Shown piece after piece: positions 20,672 to 31,642 of a stretch of 64,000 nt of DNA. Under the pieces are notes generated by a model, which was not told the DNA's origin, did no database searches, and was given only the letters and a program-made list of their open reading frames with translations. Origin of the DNA: Palaemon carinicauda (taxonomy: Eukaryota > Arthropoda > Malacostraca > Decapoda > Palaemonidae); contig NC_090766.1 in NCBI RefSeq assembly GCF_036898095.1, positions 31,978,972-32,042,971 on the forward strand. Direction: 5' to 3'. A program made the translations under genes and the position numbers. Numbering within the stretch: position 1 is the stretch's first letter; every line of letters begins with the position of its first letter.

Positions 20672-21788
20672 CATTTGCTTTAGTTTTATTAGATCGCGCG
20701 TGCGCGAGAGAGTATGTGTGTATGTGCGTTTGTGTGTGCGTGTTTTGTGTGTCCGCGGTGCGCGCTGAAGAAAAAGGGTAATTAGCGAATGATTGTTTGA
20801 AGTTGGAAAGATTGTTGGTATAATTGAGGTTGTTTGTTTACCTTTTTAGCTAGGATAGGGTGGTGATGAATGTCTTGGGGGAAAGCATTGGATATCGAAC
20901 GATAGTAGGAGTCGGCTGTGTATTTTTTTTGCTCTTCGGAAGCCGGCTGTGAAGCTTTTTTTTATATTCTGAGTAAGTACTGTTTTTATTTATTTTGTTA
21001 GGCGCGTTCATGAGTGATAGAAAGTTTATTGTTTATCTTTGATTATAGTGCGATAGTTTAGTTTAGTTAGGAGTTTTCGTAAGCGTTTTTTTTCTTTTTT
21101 TGGCAGGCCGCGATTCCTCCTTTGGGGAGAAGATTTAATTTAACTTGACTATTGATGACCTGGCTTACTTAAGGAACTTGTGTTTAGAATGCTCTAGTGG
21201 ATTGATCAACTGTTGACGACCTGGCCTGTTTATTACAATTACGATTTCGATTGCTGTTACTGATGAGGATGATGATGATGATGATGACGATATAGACTGC
21301 CAAATTAAGTGAGGCAGTTATAGCAGATTGTGCCAGTGTTGCGTCTGCCAGGGAGTTGTGGCTTTGGCCGAAAAGGATTGTTGGCCCTTGTGTGGACAAC
21401 GACGTCCACACATAAACAAATATCGGTTTTGGTGTGTCACGTGTGTGTGGATAAAGAGTTCCACTCATAAACAAATATTGGTTTTGGGTGTGTTAATTTT
21501 AAGTTGTTAAGGTTTTTTATTTGAATGGTGTTACGGTTTATATTTAATATTGTTTATGATTCGTGAAAAGTGTTATTTTGTCTGTTTTTGTGTTAATTTT
21601 GTTTAATGTGTGATTTTTGTTTTCGGTTGCGGTAAATATAGTTTTAAGGTTATGTTTTGTTTGTTTTTCCCTTCGTGCAATAGTCCAGTTTGAAGTAGAG
21701 TCAGGGGAAAGTTTGTATTGTGGGATATTGAGGAAGTAAGAGTGATTAAGGGTGTGGGGGGGTTTGTTTTTGTTGACATCCCGCTACA
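20182..21788 (+). repeat. 3' LTR of gypsy element
   Basis: 1607 bp. It matches the 5' LTR with the length difference confined, as far as I can see, to the (GA)n tracts. After the last GA tract I saw no substitution between the two copies. Confidence 0.95.
20228..20668. repeat. (GA)n blocks in the 3' LTR
   Basis: The same arrangement of GA tracts as in the 5' LTR, with different tract lengths. Shorter and longer tracts alternate relative to the 5' copy, consistent with slippage after insertion. Confidence 0.9.
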
Positions 21789-21792
21789 AAGA
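21789..21792. repeat. Target-site duplication, right
   Basis: 'aaga', matching 11512-11515. Confidence 0.8.
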
Positions 21793-22365
21793 CTTCCCAC
21801 TTCGACTGGTAGACCTTGATGGTAGATGCTCTCCTAGCTCTCGCAATCGCTCTGGCTGCCTCCTTCGAAAATCCTCGAGCTCTTGAGAGTCTTTCGATAG
21901 TCTGAAGGCAGTCAGACGAAGCGCGGGGAGGCTTTGATGAAGACTCCTTACGTGGGGCTGCCGTAAGAGATCCATCCTTAAAGGTAGACTCCTTCGAACG
22001 TCTACCAGCCATTGAAGTACCTCTGTGAACCACTCTCTCGCGGGCCAGAGTGGAGCAACCAATGTCAACCTGGTCCCTTCGTGAGAGGTGAACTTCTGCA
22101 GCACCTTGTTTAGGATCTTGAAAGGTGGAAAGGCATAAACGTCCAAGTGAGACCAGTCCAGCAGGAAAGCGTCTATTTGGGCTGCCTCTGGATCTGGAAC
22201 TGGAAAGCAGTAAGTCGAGAGCCTCTTTGTCAGAGAAGTCGCAAAAAGATCTATGGTGGGTTGACCCCATGTCACCCATAGCTTCTCGCACACAGTCTTA
22301 TGCAACGTCCACTCCATGGAGATGACTTGTCCTCTTCTGCTGAGGCTGTCCGCCAAGACATTCAT
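21793..22365 (-). pseudogene. D2 RNase H end and DIRS-specific region, cut by gypsy
   Basis: The minus-strand frame contains the last RNase H motif ('MNVLADSLSRRGQV') followed by the DIRS block 'TIDLFATSLTKRLSTYCFPV' and 'YAFPPFKILNKVLQKF'. It aligns closely with D1 at 5229-5790. The frame runs into the gypsy element at 21788. The sequence beyond continues at 11515 with the recombinase, so the LTR element sits in the linker between the two proteins. Confidence 0.85.
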
Positions 22366-23300
22366 TTTCCTTGCACAAATCTCGCCAAAGGAGAGATGTT
22401 ACTTGCCTTAAATGGAGTTCCTTCTGATCCGTGGATCAAAGACCCGAGCATTCCAGACTGTCCATTGGAGCTCCCTAACCCAAATCCGATGCATCTGAAA
22501 ACAACACATGGTTTGGGTTCTTGATCACAAGAGAAAGACCTTCTTGAAGTCTGATGTTGCTGTCCCACCAAGTCAGACATGTCTAGACTGGGAGATTGGG
22601 AAAGAGATACTCTCTAAGCCCTTCTCCTTGTTCCAATGGTTTAGGTGAAATTGGAGAGGGCATAGGTTGAGTCTCCCCAGAGAGATAAACTACTCCAGCG
22701 ATGAAAGAGTTCCCACGAGGCTAGTTCAAACTCTTACAGAGCAACTGTTTTTCTCTTGCAAGTGAAGGACTTTTAACAGAGCTTGTTCCATTCTTGCGGG
22801 AGACGAAAAGGCCCGAAAAATCAGACACTGTATCTCCATTCCCAAATAAAGAATAGTCTGGGATGGGGTACTGTAAGTTACGACTTCTCTATGTTCATTA
22901 TGAGACCTAGCTCCTTGGTTAGGTCTAATGTCCATTAGAGGCTCTCCAGATAGCGATATAATGACGACGCCCTGATTAGCCAGTCGTCAAAATAAAGGGA
23001 CGCTCTGAATCCTCAAAAAATGTAGAAAGCTTGCTACATTTTGCAAGGGCCTTGTAAAAACAAGAGGAGCAGGAATGAGGTCGAAGTACAGTGCTCGACA
23101 TTGGTACATTACTTCCCCGTCCACAAACCTCAGATGTTGTTGAAAGTTTGGATGAATCGGGATGTGGAAGTATGCATCCTGAAGGTCGAGAGAGACCATC
23201 CAGTCGCCTTCCCTTACTGCTGCCAAGACAGATTTGGTAGTCCTCATCGTGAAGTTTGTCTTGACAATGAACACATTGAGCGCACTTACATCTTAAGTAC
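22366..23300 (-). pseudogene. D2 reverse transcriptase, heavily degraded
   Basis: Motif A is recognisable near 23170-23200 ('DWMVSLDLQDAYFHIPIHPN'), followed by 'RALYFDLIPAPLVFT'. The remainder down to RNase H is in several frames, with stops. No intact YxDD motif was found. This copy could not encode an active polymerase. Confidence 0.75.
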
Positions 23301-23406
23301 TCCTGCAAAGAACGTGGCTGCCAGATCATTGGAGCCATCCCTGATAGCCTTGTTCCTGCAGAGAACGTGGCTGTCAGATCATTGGAGCCATCCCTGATAG
23401 CCTTGT
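23301..23406. repeat. 53-bp direct tandem duplication in D2
   Basis: Units 23301-23353 and 23354-23406 differ at a couple of bases (starting 'tcctgcaaag' and 'tcctgcagag'). It lies between the RT and gag remnants and disrupts the frame. Confidence 0.9.
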
Positions 23407-25011
23407 TCATGCATGACATAATTGTACAGCAAAACTTCAAACGCTCGAAAAACTCTTAACAGGAGATGGTCTAGCTCTGAAGCCGACCATAAAATCTTGG
23501 AGCGTCTCATGGCCAGGCGACGGGGAGAGTCTATGAGGCTTGAGAAGTCTCCCTGGGCAGAGGCAGGAACTCCCAAGCCGAGAACTTCTCCAGTGTCATA
23601 CCAGACGCTCGTTCTATAAGCCATTTTAAAAGGAGGGAAAGCAAAGGCTGTATCCCCCAAACTCCTCCTGGTGATCAACCAGTCGCCTAGCAAACGTAAA
23701 GCTCTCTTAGAAGAGCGAGAGAGCACTAGCTTAGAAAACAACGGCTTCGAAGTAGCTAGGCCTAGTGTAAACTCTGACGAAGGCGAACGAGGAGCAGCAG
23801 TTACAAAATGGTCCGGACAAAGATCCTTAAAAATCAGCATGATTTTTTTTAAAGTCCATAGAGGGCTGAGCAGCTTTAGGCTCCTCTCCGTCTGACAAAG
23901 TCCCCAAAGGAATATCAGTAGGAGGGGGAACAGCAACTTCCTCATCTGAAGGAACCTCGTCCGACAATTGCCTAGTCTCATGCCTGCCGCGGTGGCAATG
24001 CTTGACAGGCAAAGTCCACACGCAAAGGAGCAGCAGTAGCAGTCAAGGAAGCGACGTCATGTTGCTGCTGAAAGGACTGACCAGCAACAACAACAGGAGT
24101 TGATGGACGCTCAACGTCAAGTCGAGACTGCCTTGACTGCCTAGACTGAGCAGTCAAAACAACCCTTGACTGTGGTGCTTGACGCTCAACGTCAAAACAA
24201 GGCAACTGAGCTGGTTGGCGAACGTCCTGAACGTCAACACGAGACTGCGGCAGCGGCTGAACGTCAACACGAGGCTGCGACAGCGGCTGAAAGTCAACAC
24301 GGGACTGCAGCGAGTGAGGATCTAAGTCACGTGACTGACGTGACAAACTACCGACATCACATTTCATAACGTCAAAAGGACGGGTAAAAGCTCGTTTGGG
24401 CGGCTGACGGCCAGAGTCTCGATCAGCATAACGCCGAGGATCATCGTGAACCTGCTCAACGGTATACTCCTCCACAAGGGAGGCAAGCTTAGTCTGCATA
24501 TCCTGCAGGACAACCCATTTAGGATCAACGGGAGTCGGGACGGGCCGAGACGATGGTAACGTCTGTGTTGGCAAAACATTGCCTTTACTGACACTCTCGG
24601 AGCCCGTGTTACGATTACGTCTAATCGGCGAAACAGTCTACCGACGACTGCAAAGGGTCAGAGCTGTCCCAATGGCCACAGCCAGGACGCTGGACCTGTC
24701 CTGAAGGGACTGACTTTCGCTTCAAGGGTCTAGAAACCTTGTCGCCAAGGTTTCTTTTGCGAAAAGTCTTCGGATGATGGGGAGAACACAGTCTCACCCG
24801 TCTTATGGTAAGGGCGATCTTGACGAGAAACGTCCGATACCAAAGAGGGAACGTCTGTACGTTGGTTAAAGCCTCTCGTGCCCTTAAGTCCTACGACATT
24901 ACTTCTCCCTGGTGCATGGGAGCCTGAAAGAGGTCTCGGACTAGGGGAGCGACAAGCACGAACAGACGAACCCTCGGTCGCAACACTAAATACACTTTGC
25001 ACACTTATCAC
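23379..25011 (-). pseudogene. D2 Gag remnants
   Basis: Three minus-strand open pieces (25011-24730, 24574-23978 and 23981-23379) align in order with D1 Gag. Examples are 'FSVATEGSSVRACRSPSPRP' against 'FSVAEGASARSCRSPSLRP', and 'VWYDTGEVLGLGVPASAQGD' against 'VWYEIGEVLGLSFPLSAQGD'. The pieces lie in different frames and the zinc-motif N-terminus is absent. The middle piece is rich in 'QSRVDVQPLPQ'-type repeats. Confidence 0.65.
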
Positions 25012-26380
25012 TTTATCACTTTATCACTACGATTTTCTGTTTTTTGCACTTACTTCACTGATATCGTATTTTTCAATAATTTCACATTAGGCATGAATAA
25101 AACTGATTTCTACCTGAAGCACGCAATTTTCCCTTACATCAAAAGGTTATAATAGCGAAATGAGTCGTATAATGTAAGCACATTAGTACAAAATGAAACA
25201 CACATGCAAAAATCAGTAAACATATACAGTATATCGAATAAAACGGAAATATATAAAGTTAAAAAGGATCAGTGACTGGGGAGGAGACTAAACACTAGTT
25301 CACTAAAGACTACGTTTTCAATCTCTCACCGTACAGTGCCTTGGGACGAGAATAAAAACTAAAAACGTTTTATCCTCTCTCCCCGTACAGAGACTTGGGA
25401 CGAGAGTAAAAAACTGAATCGAGAACAACGTTACTCGCTCCCAAACTCCTTACTTGGGACGAGAATAAAGATCGAATCGTTCTCTCTTTATCTCTCTCTC
25501 TCCGTCTCTCTCTTGTCACACACAAGAGAATTGCCCATTCACCCTTCGCCAATAAACAGGTTATTTGACCAAAGGAAAAAACTGAAAGGGCTAAGAAATT
25601 GAAAATTAACAAGTTCCTTTAAATTAGTATTTAAAACACTTCAGTTTGAAAGAAGAATGAACAAAACGTCAAAATCGATTTACTCTTTCTGCAAAGTGAA
25701 ACCGTGATTCTCTCTTTCTCTATCGTAACGATAGAGCGCAAACTGCGTAGCATAAATAAACCAAACGTTAGTTCATCTTTGAAAAAACAGCACGAAGACT
25801 ATTCAAAGAATATCTTTCTTAAAATATTTTCTAAAAAATATTCATTTCATAACTCTTACAGAGCAAATGATTTAAACTTAACGAAAATAAAAGTTGAATG
25901 GGCTCAACGTTGTTTAACTTCGGTTTCCAAGTTAGGACCGCCTACATCTCGGACTAGGGGAGGAATAGGTAAAGGCCGCATATAAACAAAACATAAAATT
26001 TATCTTGATGTTTAGTATAAATGGAAAGCTAATCGAAGAGGCCTAATAAAGGCGGGTGAGATATAAAATATATAGAGGAAAATCTATAATTATCAACAAT
26101 AATTTATAACGTGATAAAATAAATACTAAAAGCCTAAAACACACTTCCGTACACTGAGGGAAGGGTCGGCCATCTTTACTCTATGGAAAAAACCAGAGAT
26201 AAAAAAGCAAGGGCAAAACACTTCTACTCTCCTTTCAAAAGCATTTCTTTTGAAAATAGTATTGAATAATCCAACACGGCGAAAGCAATAAAACCAAAAC
26301 CAAGTACTTCACCAATTCGGTAGAAAACTCGAGGTCATAAAACGAGTATGGAATCGACTTGTCGATGAAACCGACAGAGA
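25012..26380. other. Non-coding 5' region of D2, origin unclear
   Basis: About 1.37 kb of AT-rich sequence lies between the D2 gag remnant and the D2 5' terminal segment. It holds three loose copies of a motif containing 'cttgggacgagaataaa' (25330-25470) and a short (TC)n run near 25490-25510. I see no credible open frame. The corresponding interval in D1 (26662 to 26995) is only about 330 bp, so this may include a further insertion. Confidence 0.4.
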
Positions 26381-26510
26381 AGAACTGAGGCTGTTTACAT
26401 GTATATGCGGTATCTGACCGATAGTCGGCGCTGGTGGGCACACCCGCAACCTTCATGGCGATCGCTCGCGAGTTTTTGGAATCTGTCGAGCCGTCGGAGA
26501 CGTCAGCTAT

Positions 26511-26545
26511 TATATATTTACCGGCTAAGTTTAATATTTAAAAAA
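26511..26545 (-). repeat. D2 terminal inverted repeat, 5' side
   Basis: Reverse complement of 10125-10158 with one mismatch. The inward sequence ('agctgacgtctccgacgg' on the minus strand) is the D2 5' end that is also found inside the mini-element 9844-10125. Confidence 0.8.
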
Positions 26546-26662
26546 ACAAAATTTACCCCTACATTTCACACAAATAGTATGAGGATCAGTAGATCCTTTA
26601 GGAAGTCGAGTACGACACCCTTCACTAACACACCTACGCTGAGCAGGGGAGGAGTCGGCCAT
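26546..26662 (-). pseudogene. D1 Gag N-terminal fragment with half a zinc motif
   Basis: The ATG at 26662 starts 'MADSSPAQRRCVSEGCRTRL' and continues to 'DPHTICVKCRG' before the nested insert begins. The Cys pattern C..C, then C-x2-C, matches the better preserved D5 protein near 31500 ('CPQCRGQQC...CSEC'). The remaining Cys pair is at 9842 and downward. Upstream, 26663-26994 is the D1 leader. Confidence 0.75.
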
Positions 26663-26994
26663 TTTGAATGGTAACGTGAGAGACTGACGAGCAAAAACTA
26701 AGGGAAATATCAATAAAGATAATTTCAAACAAAAAGATTTCAAGACAAGAAACAAGAGAAAACAATTAACGATAGCTTAAACTCAAAAAAGGACGTTGTA
26801 CATCACCAAACAACTTAACAAGAGAGTAAAACCACGAGAGCAAACTTCTATATGTCAGCCAGCTATGACGGCAGAGAGAAGAACTGGAGATGGTGTGTGG
26901 TTCCACCTGTTCTACCGCTAGGGTGCGGTTGGTACACCTGCCGTATCTTCGATAGCGCGAGATTTGAATTTTCTGCCATGGCGTCAGGGGACTT

Positions 26995-27038
26995 CAGCTC
27001 TTTTATATAAACAGCGGGTAAGTTTTATATTTAAAAAT
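26995..27038 (-). repeat. D1 terminal inverted repeat, 5' side
   Basis: It reads 'cagctcttttatataaacag' on the plus strand and pairs with 3841-3884. Confidence 0.75.
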
Positions 27039-27462
27039 ATCCCGTTTGGACTTCTTCCAGCGCTGGGGACCTCTCCCACTGGGAGGTAGACCACTCCCTT
27101 CACTCACCACATACTCTATTCCTATCACACCGTTGACCCCTACAAAAAGGACATAAGGTGTGAAGGTCCGTATCGACCGCCGGCATTTAAGTACCACAAG
27201 GGCAGTCAGGTAAGCCGGGACACTTCCACAGGGTAGAGGCCAACTTCCAAACACACTGTATAAAAGAAAAAGAAAAAACAAAGATCAAAGGCTGTCAAAG
27301 TAAGCGAGGGTGGGAGCAGACACGTCTGATCGTCACCCGAGCCAAAAGCAAAGTGAGCTATCACAGGTGTGTGAAGGGGGGGAGGGGTAGCAAGCTACGC
27401 CTCCCTACCCCCTCACTAACTAGAGAGGGGTAGTAAACCCTCGTTAAAATTCTAATGGCTCG
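27039..27462 (-). mobile_element. DIRS fragment D4: leader and start of gag
   Basis: It aligns with 31430-31830 of D5: 'ctcccactgggaggtagacc', the zinc-motif region in a shifted frame, 'ggccaacttccaaacacac', and the leader up to 'ctaatggctcg'. On the minus strand the coding part ends at the residues 'KKSKRD', where D1 begins. At 27462 the leader joins directly to RT sequence of D5, which is not the normal order, so this is a rearrangement breakpoint. Confidence 0.65.
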
Positions 27463-27829
27463 AAGTTTGTTTGACAAACTTGTTCAGAGCTGAGAGATCG
27501 ATGACGGGTCTCCAGCCTCCAGATGCCTTCTTTACAAGAAAGAGTCGACTGAAGAAGCCTGGGGAGCCGTCGACGACCTCTTGGAGAGCATCCTTCTTGA
27601 GCATGGTCTCGACTTCTGCCCGAAGGGCTAGACCCTTTGCCGATCCCATGGCATAGGAGCTCAACGACACTGGATTCGCTGTCAGGGGGGGTTGAGATGT
27701 TGTGAATGGGACGCGATATCCTTGGCCGATCACAGAGACCGTCCAGGAATCGGCCCCATGTTGCTGCCACCTGTGCACGCAACTTTGTAGGCATCCCCCC
27801 CACAGGTGGACACGCAGGGGGACTGCCAA
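27463..27829 (-). pseudogene. D5 reverse transcriptase, N-terminal fragment
   Basis: The minus-strand frame contains the RT entry motifs 'GFFSRLFLVKKASGGWRPVI' and 'DLSALNKFVKQT', then ends at the breakpoint. The upstream part, 'HRWQQHGADSWTVSVIGQGY', corresponds to 'HFWEAWERNGADPWSVQVLK' in D1. All catalytic motifs (A, B and C) lie beyond the truncation. Confidence 0.8.
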
Positions 27830-27831
27830 TC

Positions 27832-30800
27832 TTAGCGTTTACGGCCACGGCCGCTCCTTCTAAGATTTCTGCCTCCCCTCTTGTCCTTGACAGGAAAGGG
27901 CTGTGGCTTAGACACCTTGGTCTTAGCTGCCGGAGCCTGCTTTGGGGTCCTGCGAGGCTGCTGTTGATGATGTTGTGGAGCTGGAGGCTTGTAGGGCTGA
28001 GATGTGAGGGCCCTTTGGAGGAGCAAATCATGATTCGACTTCCTCCACCTCTCAGCTGTGCGTTCTATATCTTCGGGCTCAAACAAGCTTCCTCCAAGGA
28101 TGGAGGAGTGTCTGAGCCTGCAGACATCCACGGCGGGGACCTTCGGATGGAACTTCTTGGTCACCGCATCACGTCCCTCTAAGATCAAGTTGCCCCACAG
28201 GTTGGTAACCTGGTGAGCCAGGATCTCGATGGAGCGAGTGCCCAAGAGGAGGAAGGTCTCCAGGGCCTTCCTATTGCTCTCCTTAGACAAGTCCTCGGAG
28301 CGCAATAGGATGCCCAAAGAGCCCAGCCAGACATCCAGCCACGAAGTGGCCTGCATGGCACACTTCGCGACCTTCTCCTGGCTAAGGATCTCCGATTCCG
28401 AGAATGTCACCTGCCGGGAGGAGAGCTTCTCAAGAGGAGTTCCCCTGGTGAGCTCTTCCACCGAGTGGTGGAGGGGAAGAGCTATACTGGATTCCCCCAT
28501 GATCTCAAATACCTCCTCTCCTGTAAACGAGGAGGTGGGAGGAGTTTGTTCCCGGCAGAAGAACGGCTGGAGGAGGCGAGTTCCGAGAGCTGGGCTTCGA
28601 CCTTATCTCTGGCACTCTTCACCCCATGGGACCAAGGCAAAGCTGCACTGGCCCTTAGGGGTTTCTGGGTACCATAGACTTGGTCTAGGACTGTATCCTT
28701 GCCTTCGCGAGGGGCGATCTCCGGGTCCTTGAACCTGTTGAGTTGCCTCATCAGATTCAAGACCTGCCAGAAGGCATGCTCTGACTCGTGCTGCTCTCCT
28801 CCCTGTGGACTGGCAGCTAAGTCTCCTATGCCCAAAGGCTCTTCTTGGGGAGACACGTGGACGTTCTCCCGGGGTTTGGTTGGCTCTGGTCGGATCCGTG
28901 AAGACGACTTAGGAATCGTCTTTGAGTCCTTGGGTTCCCTCCTGGGCGGGATACAGGACTCCAGCAAAGATGTCTGGAAGGTACCTTCCATGCAGGACGT
29001 TTCTCTCCTCGAGGTGGGGTTCCTCCCATTGGTGCCGTGGGAGAGGCCCTCACCTCGCTGGACTCTCCTGAGGACGGAAAAGCTTCATCCACAGGAGAAA
29101 GAGAAAACGACTGCGAAGGGGATGGAGCCTTCCTGTCGGACCTCTTAGGAGCCAACTTCTCCCTGGGAGAAGTCACCACGAAGTTCACTTCTCTCCTTCT
29201 CTTCAGCGGGGGCGAGTCTGTCTTTGGTTTGAGTCCCCGATCAGTGAGGGCTGGCTTCACAGCCTGCACCACCGCTTTCATCAGGTGACCAAACCAAGAC
29301 TGACGGGTGACCGACGCAGTGTCAATAATCCCCGCTGGAGGGAAGGGGATCTCCTGATTCTTCGGAGTGGACGCAACGGGGCCTACCCGAAATGAAGAAA
29401 GGGAAGAATGTTGCCTGGACCTCTCCGGTGCCTCTTCCTGGTCCTGGATGAGAGCCCTGCGCTTGCGCAGTGGCATTCCTGATGGCGATCTGGAAGTACG
29501 CGTCCCTGTCGGAAGCACGCGCTGCGGATCCCGGCGAGAATGGGGGTTACGCGATGGAGCATTTTGAGGGTCACACGTGGGCGACTGCTGGAGCGCGGGC
29601 GCTGTCACGCGGAGATATACGCGCACGGGCTGGTTCAAGCGCAAGCGCAGGCGAGTGGGCGCACAGGTGGATGAGCGCGAGGGTAGAGGAGATCGCTGTC
29701 GGTCAGGAGAACGATGGTGCGCAGGGGATTGATGGCGAGTTAGCGAGCGATGGCGAGTTAGCGAGCGATGGCGAGTTGGTGAACACTGGCGAGTTGGCAA
29801 ACACTGGCGAGTTGGCGAACGCTGGCGCGTTGGAGAGCGATGGCGCGTTGGCGAACGATGGTGAGCAGTGCGCGTAGGTGATTTAGCACGTGTGCGTGTA
29901 GGAGACCTGTGACGTTCCGAGGCATGGGCGCGCTGGCGCATTGGCGAGCGCTTGCGCACAGGCAAAGGATGGCGCGGGTGAGCAGGAGATCGTTGGTGTG
30001 CAGGAGGGTGTCGATGCGCAGTCAACTGGGGCGCAGGATCAGATGGCGAGGCAGTGCGCAAGGGCGAACGCTCGCCGTCGGGCTCAGAAGAAGACTCGTG
30101 GGCGCGCGAGCGAGCAAGAACTCTTAAAGTGCGGACCGGAGTGCGCGCGCGCTGTTGCGCAGGCGAATATGGGCGCACAGGTGCGGAGGGCGAGGCGAAG
30201 GAGAAAGGTCCTTGCCTGCATCCAGATCCGAAGATCTAGGGCGCGTGAGTGTGCGTTGGCGTGCAGGGCGCGCATCAGGAACAAGGTGCGCGCTGACGAG
30301 CATGAGATCGTGGGTGCTCAGGAGACTGATGGCGCGCATGGTGCACAGCAGGAACAGAAGGGCGCTGACGGTTAGCAGGAGAGCGCTGGCAAGGCGAGTC
30401 TGAAGGCTGCAGCTCTGGAGAGCGCATGTGCACTACAGTACTGCGCGTGAACGCGCAGTTGAGCGCACAGGGGAACCCTGACGCGCAAGGGATTTACCCA
30501 CACCGTGGGATACGTCCCTTTGCCCCGAAGGGACCGGTGCCCGTCGGATGACGAGATGACAAGGCGTCTGCTGCGCATCTGCATCCAGGGGCGATGGCAG
30601 GCCAGAAGGACTGGAAGGTCTGGCAGGCGTAGGAGATCGTGAGCGATCTGCGGAGAGGTCCAAGGACGTGGCTGCGACGGTCTGCTCCCGACGAGAAGAA
30701 TCCTCTACAGGGGAAGGCGACGGTGAAGAAGACCCGAAGAGGCGCTTCCTAACTCCCTTGTAAGGAGAAGGAAAGCCCCTACGGCAAAGAGGAGGACGAG

Positions 30801-31642
30801 CCTTACGGCGAAGGCAACCTCGAGGCAGGGCATTCACATCGTCGGTCCTCCGAAGAGGAGTTTCTGTCAGTGCGTTCCACCGAGGAGGAGACGCACCCGC
30901 AGGAGAGACCGTGGGACTCACTTTCCCCTCGAAATATGTTCGGAGGGGGAGGCTGAGCCTTCAGCAACGTCCGCAACCGCAGCAGAGGTTTGACCAGACC
31001 CGTCAGAAGCCTCTGCCACCACAACGTCGATAATAAACAGAGGGTCAACCTCTTCTATTACTGGCGATTGCTTGACAGCTGCCCCCAACTGGATCAGGTC
31101 AAACAGGGCTTCCTTGGAAGGCAAGCCCTTAAGCCCCAAGGAAGCCCAAAGCTGAAAGACACAGCATGATCATCATCGTAATGAGAATCAATATCCTCCC
31201 CCGGAGGAGGAGGGGGAGCTGCCTCGCTATGGGAGGCAACGCCCACTCCCGCACCCCGAGGTCGGGAAACAGAACAATGGCCTACGCTACCACTCGACGG
31301 CCTCTCACGAGAGACCGACCGAGTAGGAGCTTCGGAGGAGGTTCGGGCGGCGGAAAAAGAGTCCTTGGAGCCTTCCTTCTTCAAGGCAGCCCTTGAAGGA
31401 GAAAGGTCTCTCTTGGACTTCTTCTTACGCCGTCGGGCAAACCTCTCCCACTGGGAGGTAGACCACTCCCTGCACTCACTACAAGTTAAGTCTCTATCAC
31501 ACTGTTGACCTCGACACTGCGGGCAAAGGGTGTGAGGATCCGTCTCGACCGCCGACATGAATGTTTCACAGGGGCGGCCGAGGAGTCCAGGGCACTTGCG
31601 CATAATTGCGATGAAGATAGAGGCCAACTTCCAAACACACAA
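27832..31642 (-). pseudogene. D5 Gag: zinc motif, RS-like repeat domain, capsid-like region and basic tail
   Basis: From the N-terminus (31642): 'CPGLLGRPCETF', 'DPHTLCPQCRGQQC' and 'CSECREWS' form a Cys-rich zinc motif, followed by 'RRKKKSKR'. A long Arg/Ser/Pro region (30178-28826) contains hexapeptide repeats of the 'RSPTRQ' type. The C-terminal part (28500-27832) is ordered ('VAKCAMQATSWLDVWLGSLG') and ends in a basic tail ('RGGRNLRRSGRGRKR'). The open pieces fall into at least three frames (31642-31094, 30921-30433, 30178-28826, 28991-28482 and 28500-27832), so the copy is frameshifted or includes introns. It is the best template in the window for the DIRS Gag. Confidence 0.65.
29700..29875 (-). 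repeat. 18-bp minisatellite encoding hexapeptide RS repeats
   Basis: Units close to 'gagcgatggcgagttagc' repeat about eight times with period 18. On the minus strand they encode 'RSPTRQ'-like hexapeptides. The flanks (29600-30100) contain looser copies. Confidence 0.85.

Larger units (their letters stand above)
11516..21788 (+). mobile_element. Complete Ty3/gypsy LTR retrotransposon
   Basis: The element is 10,273 bp, starts TG and ends CA, and is flanked by a 4-bp duplication 'aaga' (11512-11515 and 21789-21792). Joining the flanks gives the uninterrupted DIRS sequence seen in the homologous D1 region near 5160-5220. Order: 5' LTR, PBS, gag, pol in the -1 frame, PPT, 3' LTR. There is no env-like frame: only about 30 bases separate the pol stop from the PPT. 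The LTRs differ visibly only in (GA)n length, and both frames are uninterrupted, so the insertion is young. The domain order RT-RH-IN and the GPY/F module after integrase place it in the Ty3/gypsy superfamily. I do not assign a clade. Confidence 0.95.
10125..26545 (-). mobile_element. DIRS-type retrotransposon D2, inserted in D1 gag and split by the gypsy element
   Basis: Inverted terminal repeats of 34-35 bp lie at 10125-10158 and 26511-26545 (core 'ttagccggtgaatatata', one mismatch). Minus-strand order: 5' end, a non-coding stretch (26380-25012), gag remnants, RT, RNase H, gypsy insert (21788-11516), recombinase, 3' UTR. Without the gypsy element it is about 6.1 kb. The host D1 zinc motif resumes on the other side of the insert: Cys codons of 'CVKCRG' end at about 26550 and 'CNEC' resumes at 9842. 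This locates the insertion point within a few bases. Confidence 0.8.
3841..27038 (-). mobile_element. Outer DIRS-type retrotransposon D1, split by a 16.7-kb nested insert
   Basis: The element is delimited by imperfect inverted terminal repeats at 3841-3884 and 26995-27038, which match as reverse complements with only a few differences. Order on the minus strand: 5' terminal repeat, leader, Gag start (26662), insert (26545-9843), rest of Gag (9842-7257), RT-RNase H (7447-5137), tyrosine recombinase (5152-4265), 3' UTR and 3' repeat. Without the insert it is about 6.5 kb, normal for DIRS elements. Several nonsense codons and frame changes show that it is inactive. It has no LTRs, integrase or aspartic protease, as expected for this order. 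Confidence 0.8.
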
